Part shown: in pieces, positions 11,944-22,516 of the stretch
Layout: each line of letters opens with the position of its first letter
Position numbering within the stretch: position 1 is the first letter of the stretch
Source: Hofstenia miamia
Lineage: Eukaryota > Xenacoelomorpha > Acoela
Assembly: GCA_004352715.1 (NCBI GenBank)
Contig: SCFE01000054.1
Span: 1,469,674 to 1,533,673, forward strand
Direction of reading: 5' to 3'
DNA length: 64,000 nt
Position numbers and translations under genes: made by a program
Notes under the pieces: generated by a model
What the model saw: the letters and a program-made list of their open reading frames with translations, nothing else
Databases searched by the model: none
Told to the model about the DNA's origin: nothing

Positions 11944-12835
11944 TTAATTTTCATACGCCATCGCGCGACAAAAATATTTCGTAGCAAGAAATATTTCATT
12001 TAATGTAATAACATCGTAGGTTATTTTTCGCAAATTTCGACAAATAAAACGTTCTTTAACAGTCTTTACAGTTTGCAAAATACCTAAATGGCTATTCTCC
12101 TGAATTTTCATTATTAAATCTCGTTTAAAGTAATCAGGAATCGCAATCTTATTGTTTTGTGATGTGAAATATAACAAATTGTCATCAGTAATATCTCAAT
12201 GATATCTTTTCCATAATCAAATAGCTACTGAATTTAGTTCGGTTTCAGGCATATGTATCTTGTTAATAAGTTGCTTTAATAAAGGATCAGTTGTTTGTTT
12301 TTTAGCAATTTCTTCCTTGCATAATTGTTCTTTTATTTCAATGGATAGTTGAGGTTGTCCTTGGCGATTAACATTAAGTTCAGGTAAATTATGGTATGTA
12401 ATGAAAATTGTACTTTTTCTCCTGGTTGCTTTTGTAAATCGCGTTGATATTGAGGCAAAGCAATACACTTTTTTGATGTTCAATTGTAAAATTCAAACTA
12501 TTTAACAATTCAATCTATGTAGCAACAATTTTTGATTTAACGCCTGAAAGTTTTTTAAACCATGCAATACCACAATTATATGTAAGAACAATAAAATCCT
12601 TTTGCCTATGAAAAAATCTTTTTAAGAGATCTTACTAGTGCTAACATTTTTATACTGCTATAACTTAATTTGGATTTCTTGAGTTTTCTACTATAGAACT
12701 GAATTGGTTGCTTTTTATTAATTACTTGACTAAGGCATCCACCAATTGCTACACAACTAGCATCACAATCAATGATGAATGGCTTTGTGTCATCGGGATA
12801 ATTTAATGATGGTAGCTTTTTCAATTCCGTTTTTT
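11944..12835 (-). pseudogene. Ty3/gypsy pol fragment: RNase H to integrase
   Basis: Minus strand, in order: an RNase H segment (12824-12606) with KPFIIDCDASCVAIGG and IQFYSRKLKKSKLSYSS; a linker segment (12483-12217) with LPELNVNRQGQPQLSIEIKE; and the start of integrase (12177-11944) with FKRDLIMKIQENSHLGILQT, the region of the zinc-binding H2C2 domain. This is the usual Ty3/gypsy pol order, but stops separate the parts and only one clear His remains in the zinc finger. The upstream reverse transcriptase is missing: the element meets a TA tract and a gap at 12936. KKLPSLN and the 'L..N..RQG' linker are shared with the plus-strand copy at 16960-20400, so both belong to one family. Confidence 0.8.
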
Positions 12836-12935
12836 AATAACTCGAATTCCTCCTGATTTTGGCAATTCCAATTAACACTTAAAAGTCTGACGATTCTATA
12901 TCATAAATTCATTCAGTTGTCAGAATTGACGCATT

Positions 12936-13003
12936 NTATATATATATATATATATCAATCTATATATATATATATATATAAAGAGAGAGAGAGCAAAAAT
13001 TCT
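12936..13003. repeat. (TA)n then (GA)n, containing a one-base gap
   Basis: An n at 12936 is followed by TA repeats to about 12980 and a short GA run. The gap lies at the tract edge, so tract length and local continuity are uncertain. Confidence 0.9.
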
Positions 13004-14380
13004 TTGCTTATTAGTACATAAAGTCATATAAGTTGAAGGTTGTTTCTCAATATTTATTATTTATGTTTGCAAAGGAAATGGAAGTAGTAACTAACTTCAA
13101 TTTTTGATTATATGACCTTTTCCACAGGAAACTACTGAAGTATAATAATTTATCAATGAAACTGAAATTGCATTGTATTCTACTAGTTATCACCTGTCGT
13201 AATAAATATCTACTAGCAACTTGCAATTTAATAAAAAAACCTGTTATATAAATCTTACTATCTTACTATTTTAAGCACAATTAAGTGTGGGATAAGACAA
13301 GAGGACGCCTGTCATCTACTGTGCTATATAACATTATCCTGTTGTGATTAGCCTGAATTTTTGCTGAATAATTTTGTGCATTGCTAAACCTGAGATACAC
13401 GTAGAATTTATTATGTACAACAAGAATGCTGAACTAACCTTGTTGAAACCTAAGTTCTACTCACCCAATTGATCCCATGTACCCTAGCATAGGCCTATAA
13501 CCTACAGTATATACTACAGCAGCTCACTATGATCGATCGCATGTGCAATGCAAACCACTGCTAAACTAAGTAGCCCACGGGTACATCTAAGATTACATTC
13601 AATCTACACAGTTAGAACTACATAGGCCTTTAATTATCCAATGATTTTATATTTGCTATCATGTGATAACAAAATAGCCTGTTTATTGATCAAATATGCT
13701 TGTAGTGTCGTAGCCTGTCGTGAGACCCATGTCTAAATGCAATTAAGGTTATTCTGTTAAAATGAAAACTCAGTTAAAATTATTTCAAATTGAGCGTATA
13801 TTTTTATACATGGTTAGCTATGAATTTGATATTTCTAGCATAGGTCAATATTGTAAACCGATTTTCAGGAAGTTAAGGAAAAAGCACATACATATGAAAA
13901 ATGTAAACGTCGTAAAAATAAAAAATAACCCTATGCACCTGGATCAGGGTTATTAATGAGTCAAGAAAATTGGACCCAACCCAATCCATTATTCAACATG
14001 AATTTTAACCCAACATAATGTCAAAATGTGACATATATTAACCCTTATAAATCTTTTAAGCAATATATAGTATTCAAAGGTAATGTCTTTATGCTGAAAT
14101 TTAAGCGATTAGCGCAAACAATACATAATTCTCCTGCATGCATAATGTCTTTCAATGACCAATCGTGTCACATATTGCCTAACAAAATTAACAGCTCAGA
14201 TCTAGTTTGTACATTAAACTTTACAGTGTTTTTGTATTCTAATTTCCAATGTATTCTATTGCGTAATTTTAATTTCTAGTATTACATGATTTACCAATTG
14301 CAAATGATTTAGCAATTATAAATAATGATTTGTACAGAACATGCGAAATTTACAATTCCATTTATTAAAATTGTTTTAGG
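13004..14380. other. no gene recognised; presumed intron or intergenic
   Basis: The part at about 13290-13640 is less AT-rich but has no open frame. If the exon at 14381 is real, this stretch probably belongs to its upstream intron. Earlier exons were not found. Confidence 0.4.
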
Positions 14381-14532
14381 CATTGCAAGAACCAACTAAC
14401 ACTCGACCAACGATTTTCACAGCTCAGATAAATCACAATGGTACACTGATTATTCAGGAGCCAATGGAAGAACGTGCACAGAATATACGAAAGAAATCTA
14501 CATCCCGTTATGCTGGCATTACGGTCGAATAG
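14381..14532 (+). CDS. terminal exon of an unidentified host gene
   Basis: A pyrimidine-rich tract ending TTGTTTTAG immediately precedes an open stretch of 50 codons closed by TAG at 14530-14532. The peptide is balanced in composition and hydrophilic, with segments PTIFTAQINHNGTLIIQEP and RKKSTSRYAGITVE. Base composition is far less AT-rich than the flanks. A canonical acceptor, clean frame and natural stop make this a good last coding exon in phase 0 (or another phase, since the start frame is fixed only by the stop). I do not recognise the protein. No polyadenylation signal or upstream exon could be assigned. Confidence 0.5.
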
Positions 14533-14650
14533 AGATTGTTCAGTATATCACTAGATGATATAGGAATAATTCTTTTATACAATGATTTAATATATTTTCT
14601 ACTTTTCTTGTAACTAACATACTCCTATAATTGTTCGTGAAGCAAAAATT

Positions 14651-14652
<2 letters not shown>

Positions 14653-14690
<38 letters not shown>

Positions 14691-14695
14691 TGNAA

Positions 14696-14728
<33 letters not shown>
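14653..14728. repeat. two (TA)n tracts around a one-base gap
   Basis: TA repeats at about 14653-14685 and 14699-14728 are separated by an n at 14693. The translated frames across them are artefacts of the repeat. Confidence 0.9.
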
Positions 14729-14731
<3 letters not shown>

Positions 14732-16959
14732 AAAGGTTAATCTTGTAAACGATATTTTGAAAGATATGAAAGTTACCAACGCACCAATGTCTATTTAAGT
14801 TGTTTTGATGCTCTTCATTAAAATATGACAACCTAAATATAACGTCAGGAAAGTTGATTAAGTCAGTTTTAATTGTTGATTATTCAAGAATGTATTTGAG
14901 AGAAAAATCGGTTTACCACTTAATTACTATTACTTGACAGCATCATCGCCATTATTTTAAATTATTATTGAAGTTGACAGAGTGCGTTCAAACTAATTTC
15001 GATTTTGATTGCAGGTCTTCTCAAAAGTTCTAATCCATTCCAAGACTAGCAATTTATATTTAAATCATGTATAAGTAAATATGTCTCTACAAATTTAAAT
15101 AGATATTTTCTATATTTACACATTCTCTTATCCTTAAGCGTTTATCATTTGTTAGTACTTTCAGCAACACTGTTTACCTTCAATATATACAAAACTGGTA
15201 TTTCGCAAAGTACATGAATCTTCCCACAGAATTTACAATAGACAGGTGCTTAAAATAACTATTTATAAGAAATTGCAAATTATTTACTAACCAGGTTTTG
15301 TCATGCTAAATTAATTAGGTCCTCAATTAATTTAGTTTTTGTGTAAACAAATGAAAATTAATGATCATTCGAATATTTAAGGTATATTTTGAAATAATTA
15401 CTTGAAATATTGCAATTATGAAATAATTTAATAAAGCATATTTTACAAAATTAACATTACAAAAATAGAATATTTAGGAATCACCGAATATAAAATTGTT
15501 TTTTTAAAAAGAACAAAAATCAATACATATAAAATTAACATTACAATGATTATTTTTTGGGTGATCGATAATGAAAAACTTGTACAATGGTTGAGTTTGT
15601 GTTCCAGATGCCACAGATTAGACATGAATTGCTTGAGCCCTAACAACCATATCTTGATAAAAGAAGTGTAGCATTCCCCCGCTGTAAAATTACTGACAAT
15701 TGGTTATGGAAGCAAAAACCCAATACCCCCAGGAAATGTCACCAAGTTTAGTAGCATACATACTTACAAGTTGCGAACAGTTTTTTGGTAATTATAAAGT
15801 CACAGAAAAATATTTTGCGTACACATAATTTTGTGCACAACGTTTTGGTTGAATTATATTTATTGCCATTATTATAAACTAAACCTTCAAGAAAATACAC
15901 TACTACAAATACAATCAAGCAGTCTGAAGTAAAAATACCTCTTTCTGAAAGCATTTTGTGTAATTTTTATCAGCTATGTGCATAATCGTGCGCTGTTAAA
16001 TTGTTTCTCTGTGAGAAATGAATAAAAAATTTACAACAACGTTGAAATTGCGTATACACAAATCCAACATTTGTTGCGTCCCTAATTACATCAAGAAGGT
16101 CTGGGCGCAAATGTACTGCCAATTTTGCTGTTAAAATTTGGTCTACAACACTTTTGGTTTCATGCACACATTTACAACGTTTTGTAGTACTCAAATCAAG
16201 AAAGGTTGCGAGCAAAGTTGTAAATGTGTATGCTACATTATAGCTCTTAAAGGTCTTGCAAATTGTCAACTAATTCTTATATGCATATTCAAAGTGTGTT
16301 GAGAACTTAAAATGTTTTGAACTTAGTTTTAAGCAGTTTCCTTCTAATTCACAAGAAATTATTGAAAATTGGTCATTAATTAATATTTATTTTCTTGATA
16401 ATTTAAGTTGTTATTTAAATTTTAAAAATGCAATGCATTAATGGAATGCAGATTGATTTTGGCCTTTGAAAATTATGTTGCCAAACCATATATTCAAATG
16501 CAACCGTTTAAAGAAAAAAATGATTTTTTTAAATTATATTGACAATTTTAAAAATTTGCATGGTAATTTAAGTTTGATGATTCTTGAATGTGTTTATTTA
16601 CAGAGAATTTATCGCTGTTTTAAAAACAAAACATCTTTCGATGCAAATTCTTAAAGAACCTTATATAATTTTTTCCAATTAGAATTCACTTCAAAATTCA
16701 TTCGAGAATTTGAAAGCAATTGATAGAATTTTAAAGTTTAGTTTGATGACAGTTCAAGGGCACTAAACTTAAATTGAAATTAACATAAGTGCATGTTTAT
16801 TGGTACTTTTTGCTTAGAACCTACAATCACTTAAGATTGACAATGCAAATTGTAATGCTTGAATTCGCTTAAAATAAGAATGAATAAAGCACAAAAATAA
16901 TCAATATTAAAGAGGACATAAGAACGTAAGAACAAAATTAAATAAGACTATCAGTTGTT
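14729..16959. other. 2.2 kb AT-rich, one unrecognised open frame
   Basis: The minus-strand frame 16269-15970 (99 codons) is Cys-containing and of mixed composition (for example KSVVDQILTAKLAVHLRPDL), so it is slightly better than chance. It has no recognised family, no clear start and no splice context. It may be a transposon fragment. Nothing else was supported. Confidence 0.35.
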
Positions 16960-19900
16960 ATTTGGATATTTCAAAGATCATTATAAGGCTCCTCATCAAA
17001 CAGCAGTATAAAACTTTACTTTGTGAAATGAAGTTCAAGAAAGATGACGATGTACGAAATTTTACCACCCAAGTAGAGTGGTTGTTCCGCCTCAGTAAAA
17101 CTTCTTTTGAGTTAGAGATGAGCGCGGTACATGTTTTAAAAAAAAATTCCATCGCAGAGAAAAACATCACCGCTAATAACCGCAATGTATGTTTTTTGCC
17201 ACAAACCACCGCAATAGATGAATTTTACAGCAGTATACCGCAACGAAGTCGATTTTTAACTTTGTAGGAATGGATTGACATTTCAGAATTATTTTTAAGG
17301 TTATGGATTATACGTAGAAAAGATAAAAGACAATTTTTAGGCATTTTTCAATTCATCCAATTTTCCATGAAATATGCAAAAAATAATATTAATATTTTGG
17401 ATGGGTAATCCTTTAATTTTGCTTCAGAAACAGTTTTTTGAGAAATACTTAAGGACTTTAAATTTTAAAACAAAGCGCGGTATCTGTATAGCTTCTAGGC
17501 CACCACAAGTCGTTTTAATTCTGCCACTAACCACCGCAAAGGTGTAATTCACGACCGCGGTACAACGCGAGTACTCTCAACATGATCTGTTCTCTTATGT
17601 ACGTCACGGTTTCCCGAACAATCCCGAAGATTATCTTGCTGTTAATTCAAAAATCTATCAGTATCATGTATTTGGTCCAAAACACCCAGAGGATTGAACA
17701 AGACGTTTCTAACTCCCAATGGAGTACATGGTATCCCACCAAAAAAGAACCTGAAGCTTCTATATCCACTGCTCTGACTTAATCGGTTGCAAGCAAGCTG
17801 TCATCAAAGCTGGTCATTCAAAGAAAACCACAGACATCTGTGCCAGATGACGTTTGTCAATGCTATAAATTTGGACAAACTGATCATGTAATAAATCCGT
17901 CCAATCAGGTAATTAATTTAATAAATTTTTTTTTGAAAAGATGTGAATGGTGTCATATCGAAGGAAGCTTATGAAGATAATGATCATCTTGCGTTAAACT
18001 AGAAGGAGAGCTGTCTTGTACTAACTAAGTACATGATGTTCTTGTTGTGACAAGTTTAATGAGAAGAAATGTGTTGCTGGGCAATGTGAATGGGATGATG
18101 GTGTATGCCACAATGGATAAAGGAGCTTCTGCCTCCATTACCACGGATAATTGTTGTGAAAGGTTGGAATTACTTGAGATCAAGTTGAACCTGCTTGTCA
18201 TCAACTAATAGATGCTTCCAGAGAATATATCACCATCCAAGGTATTGTTAAAGAGGTCATTATTAAAGTAAATGGGACGAAGATGAAGGTTAACTTAGCT
18301 GTCATTGACACCATTGATAAAAATTTACTTTATGATGTGATTCTCAGTGGAGATTTCCTGTATGTGTAATCAATTGCAATCATAATACTATATCTATGAG
18401 AGAGCCCAAATCTACTAATGAAGAATTAAAAACTTTTGATAATATCGAGATTTTATTATGATTCATGGACAATGTTACTATAGAACTTTTCCATTGGAAC
18501 CATGTTACAATGGAATCAAACAAGTGCGATTTTGAGGGGATATCATGATAGCTGTCCACACTGGGCCTGTAATAAAGAAGAGTATTTTTCCCTTGAGATC
18601 TGTTGGATAAGAAAAGGGAAAACCAGTGTTTCTTTTCTAAGTAACTCAAAAAGAATGGCCAAAATCAAGAAAGATAAAATTATTGTTATTGCCTTGCATT
18701 CAGGTAGAGAAGGTCACTGGATCAGCCATTCTAACAGCCATACATGATATCCAAGAAAGTTTTGCGGAAAGAGTTGCACCCCACGTTAGTGAAGGAACAC
18801 ATCCGCATCTAGATGAAGTTGATTGCAAAAAGTTATGAGTAGTTTTAGGAACACATCATGACGTACTTAACTATGGAATGATTAGTGCTTGCAAGGCCAT
18901 TGGCAAATATCATGTGAATGACACTTCCCCTGATATACTGATATTATTACCTGTGAAGAGGGTGGCTAAAAACCGAAAAAGTGAGTATAAAAAGATCCTA
19001 AATGGCTTAATTGCCAATGGAATAGTACAAGCAAGCAAAATTCCATATGCTGCTTCTACTGCTTTCATAAAACAAGGAAGCAAATATAGGTTATGCATTG
19101 ACTTCAGGAAATTAAATTACACATCAAAAAAGGTGCTTATCTATTACAATGATTAGAAGACCTGCTATATGAAGCCAGTAGATAACAATATTTTACATGT
19201 CTTGATTTATGCAAGGCATATTGTCAAGTGCCAATGAGAACCAATGATATCCTGAAAACAGCATTTAGAACTCCATATGGTCTGTACACGTAGAAGAATA
19301 TGGCATTCGAATTTTGTAAGGTGCTGGCTACATTTCAGTGATATGTGATAAAGATATTATGTAATGGAAACAACATGTTGGAAGAGGGAATTTTGACTTA
19401 TTGTTGATGACATCTTAATATCAAGTGGTGAACATTTTTACAGGTTTAAACGAATCTTGGGAGTTTTAAATGATGCAGGATTATAAGTTAATGGCCATAA
19501 GTGTATGATGCTCCAAAAGGAGACCATCTTTCTTGAGCAACTTGCAAGTTCCATTTGCATTACCATAAAAAATGATGCCTGTGCTATCATATCTAGCATG
19601 GATGCTCATAAAAGCAAAAAAGTAGTACAAAGGTTGTTAGGATTTTTAAAATATTATGGTATTTTCATCCCAAATTGGCTGAGAAAACCAAACACATTTT
19701 GAGACTTCTGTGGAAAAAGGTAGAGTTTAAATGGACTTAGGAGGAGCAGAACAAGTTGGGTGTAATGAAGAACCAGTTGAAGAAATTGCCAAGTTTGAAT
19801 ACTCTGAATTATGATCTCAAATGTGTAGTAGATTGCAATGCAAGTATTTTGGACATTAGTGGGTATTAAGTCAGGTTCATGAGCAGAAAGCATTCCTTGT

Positions 19901-20400
19901 ACAATATTTTAGTTGAAAACTGCAAGCCTCTGAGGAGAACTATGGAGGCACAAAAACTGAAATGCTGGCTTTTGTTGAGTCACTACAGAAATTTTGGTAC
20001 TTTTTGTTGGGAAAGCACTTTCCTTTATGAACAGATAACAATGCACTTGCCTGGTTAAAAAAATTTTCAGGAGATTGGTCAAATATTGTAGGACAGTGGA
20101 TCAAGTATCTAAATGATTTTAGTCTCTCTATCACACACCAGAAAGGCTTGTTGCACACTAACATAGACTATTGGTCTGCATTACCCAGTTATGAGCATGA
20201 TCTAAAGAGACCAGTTGGAGAGAAAGTTAAATTCAGTTTTATTCCTAATGCTGAATATAAATTATTGCCTAAGATTAACACTGATAGACAAGGACATGCT
20301 GTGCTACCAATTGTCATAAAAGAGGAGATTAACAAAAAAGGATATAATTGAAAGACAACAAGATGATAAAACTCTGAATCAAATAATTTTAAAGGTAAGA
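16960..20400 (+). pseudogene. Ty3/gypsy retrotransposon, long decayed copy
   Basis: Plus-strand domains appear in order but in broken frames. Gag: DVRNFTTQVEWLFRLSKTSF near 17050. A degenerate zinc knuckle, CYKFGQTDHVINPS, lies near 17860, with two metal-binding Cys replaced. Protease: MDKGASASIT near 18113, where the usual D-T/S-G is D-K-G; its C-terminal block is LLYDVILSGDFL near 18330. Reverse transcriptase: PYAASTAFIKQGSKYRLCID near 19040, LDLCKAYCQVP near 19203 and VDDILISSG near 19405, corresponding to the YxDD block. RNase H and tether: TDNNALAWLKKF near 20035 and LPKINTDRQGHAVLPIVIKE near 20262. Integrase is not convincingly present. The copy is dead. It shares family motifs with 11944-12835 and 52658-53500. 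Confidence 0.85.
17114..17575. mobile_element. insertion in gag: GCGGT-rich non-autonomous element
   Basis: The gag reading stops making sense after about 17112 and retroelement-like sequence resumes after about 17580. Between them lies a block with a different word content. It starts near GAGATGAGCGCGGTACATG, ends near GACCGCGGTACAACGCGAG, and contains repeated ACCGC/GCGGT words. The two ends are partly inverted copies (GAG...GCGGTAC against GTACC/GCGGT...CTC). No clear target duplication was found. Similar GCGGT words recur near 37824-38190. The superfamily is unknown, possibly hAT-like. Confidence 0.5.
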
Positions 20401-20519
20401 ACCTAACTCCAGTATAACTTGAGTCACACTGAGATACTTCAACAAGTACAATTGGAAACTAAATGAAAATGGACTAATATATGCTAAAAGTAGGAACAAT
20501 TGATTGGTAGCCAAAATGC

Positions 20520-21060
20520 ATGTGGTCTCTTAGCCTAGGTGTAGGTTTAGGGCTATTATTCATTGTAGCTTTCCAATTGAATCATTTGTTATAATAAACC
20601 ATGTCATCAAATGGCTGGACAACTACCATTAGGCTAACCCTTTTTAGATCCAAATAATTACAGTATTAAAATAGACTTTATTACACATATGAGGTGCCTA
20701 TGTGCCCTGAACTATATTACATGTGTATATTAATTACCAGTTTAGTTAGTGTTATATGTGACCTTTAGATCAGACTGTTAGTTTTCACTGACTGTATTGA
20801 TTGTTTACATATTGTTTACATGTACCCAGGATTTATTAATTTATTGATACATGTAGGGTTAGGTATATGTAAGATCTATAACAAGCTAATGCATCCTGGT
20901 TGCAAACATTCCTTTAGTTTATTTGTCAGTTATAGCAAGAAAAATCAATGCACTAAATTGCTAAAGAATTACATCACACAAGCACTGAGAACATTTCCGC
21001 ACCATGAGGTTTGTTTGTGAGTCACAATGGCTTCCATGGTAACTGGTGTTCATTTACCAA
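20520..21060 (+). repeat. interspersed repeat, copy 1 (see 33950-34560)
   Basis: Shares an ordered series of words with 33950-34560: TAGCTTTCC near 20563, ATTGATTGTTTACAT near 20795, ATGTA.CCAGG near 20820, TGTAGGGTTA near 20852, AACAAGCTA near 20880, AATCAATGC.CTAAATT near 20944. It immediately follows the RNase H region of the decayed gypsy element, so it could be part of it (a non-coding or terminal region) or an independent element. Confidence 0.6.
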
Positions 21061-21888
21061 TCCATTTTCTTCCTTGAATTGCATTGCTCAGGGTTGGGTT
21101 TTGACTCTGATAACATCTTGTTGCTTTCATTCTAAATGAAGGAATGATAAGAAGAACAGAACATTCAAATCTTTAGTAATAACCTATCCTAATTGGATTG
21201 AAAGCTAGACTAATTGGGATTGTACACATGGTCAAAAGGATTAATCACAGTAAATTGCTAATGCAATGCTGGAATATGTGTATATTACTACTTGTACAGA
21301 TTCTACACTAGAAGAAATATCTGAAGTATGGACAAATCTAAAAAGCAAGGTGCAGTTTGAGGGCAAGTGGCCTGATATCAACATAGGAAGCCCTTCACAA
21401 TATTACCATCCTTCAGCAGATAGAGTCCTTACTGAAATCAAGTAGTAATTTGAACTTAATGAAAAATAAATGGCAGCACAATGCCCACATGAGATTGCAA
21501 TATGCCCATTCCATTGAAAGCAAAAAAATTGGATTTTGCAGAGTGCTAAGATAATTAAGATAATTACTTCTATAGAGAAAAATAAAAAAAATGATGAATC
21601 ATTTTGAAAAATTTAATGCACTTTTTCAAAAAAAGGGCTATGACTATAAGCAATAAATTTGGTATTTGCCACTCTGATCTTAACCTTATTACAGATACAT
21701 TAAAAAAGTATATGTGGGGAGATATGCGCAAAACTAAAATTAATTACATCTCCACTGTTTTCGGTCCACTATGTACATGATTATTTATAAAAAGAGGTGT
21801 AGGCTCTACAAGAGCATTTTGTAACATGGTAGTACAGTGCAATTTATTGACTAAAAATCAAATACTTTTTGATATAAACGTATATGAC
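21061..21888. other. no gene firmly recognised; possible integrase scraps
   Basis: Short plus-strand peptides such as YPNWIES (near 21188) and YYHPSAD (near 21400) vaguely recall Ty3/gypsy integrase blocks, which would fit the element upstream. The match is too weak to call. Confidence 0.3.
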
Positions 21889-22505
21889 TACCCCCAGTGC
21901 TCATACAAAAAAATAGTAAAGAAGCAGTATGAAGCCCAAAGGCTAGGTTGGATAAAAAACAATACCATTTTCAAACAAATGATCAAGACACCAGAACAGT
22001 GAGTAGTACTCAAATCTTCTACAAAATGATCTGCGAGTTGCACTGAAAGACAAGCATTGTGGAAAATTGAGCTTGAAACCCGTTTTACAACAAGACAATG
22101 CAAGACCGCACACTGTTACCCTCACCATGGAGACCATCCAAAAGATGGGATGGACAGTGCTTCTTCATCCGCCTTACTCACCCAATCTGGCGCCGAGGGC
22201 CTATTACTTATTTTCTATGATGAAGAAACCTCTCCATGGCAAACATTTCTCTGATCTTGATTAAGTGAAAACAGTGATAACACAATGGTTGAAGTATACT
22301 CCACAAGAATTTTTCTCGAATAGTCTCCATAAGCTTCCTTCAAAATGTACAAAATGTATCTCTCCCAAGGGAGAATACATTCCAAAGTATGATGTTGATG
22401 ACATTTGATCAATAAATTTCATTGCAAAATTCAGCCTTTGATTTATTTTATGATAATAAATTTAATGAAATTGACAGTTTCCGCGAACTTTCAGAGCACC
22501 CCTCG
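21889..22505 (+). pseudogene. mariner transposase C-terminal half with 3' end
   Basis: Two plus-strand frames near 22060-22265 encode the C-terminal catalytic part of a mariner transposase: LQQDNARPHTVTLTM (second catalytic Asp block) and GWTVLLHPPYSPNLAPRAYY. In active DD34D enzymes the last block reads 'APSDYHLF'; here the Asp is replaced (APRAYYLF), so the catalytic triad is broken. A decayed upstream part is readable near 21893 (CSYKKIVKKQYEAQRLGW). The end of the element near 22505, read inward, begins TACGAGGGGTGCTCTGAAAG, a typical mariner terminal repeat beginning at a TA. No matching left end was found. It is a different lineage from the relic at 10587. Confidence 0.8.
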
Positions 22506-22516
22506 TAGATGTTAAA

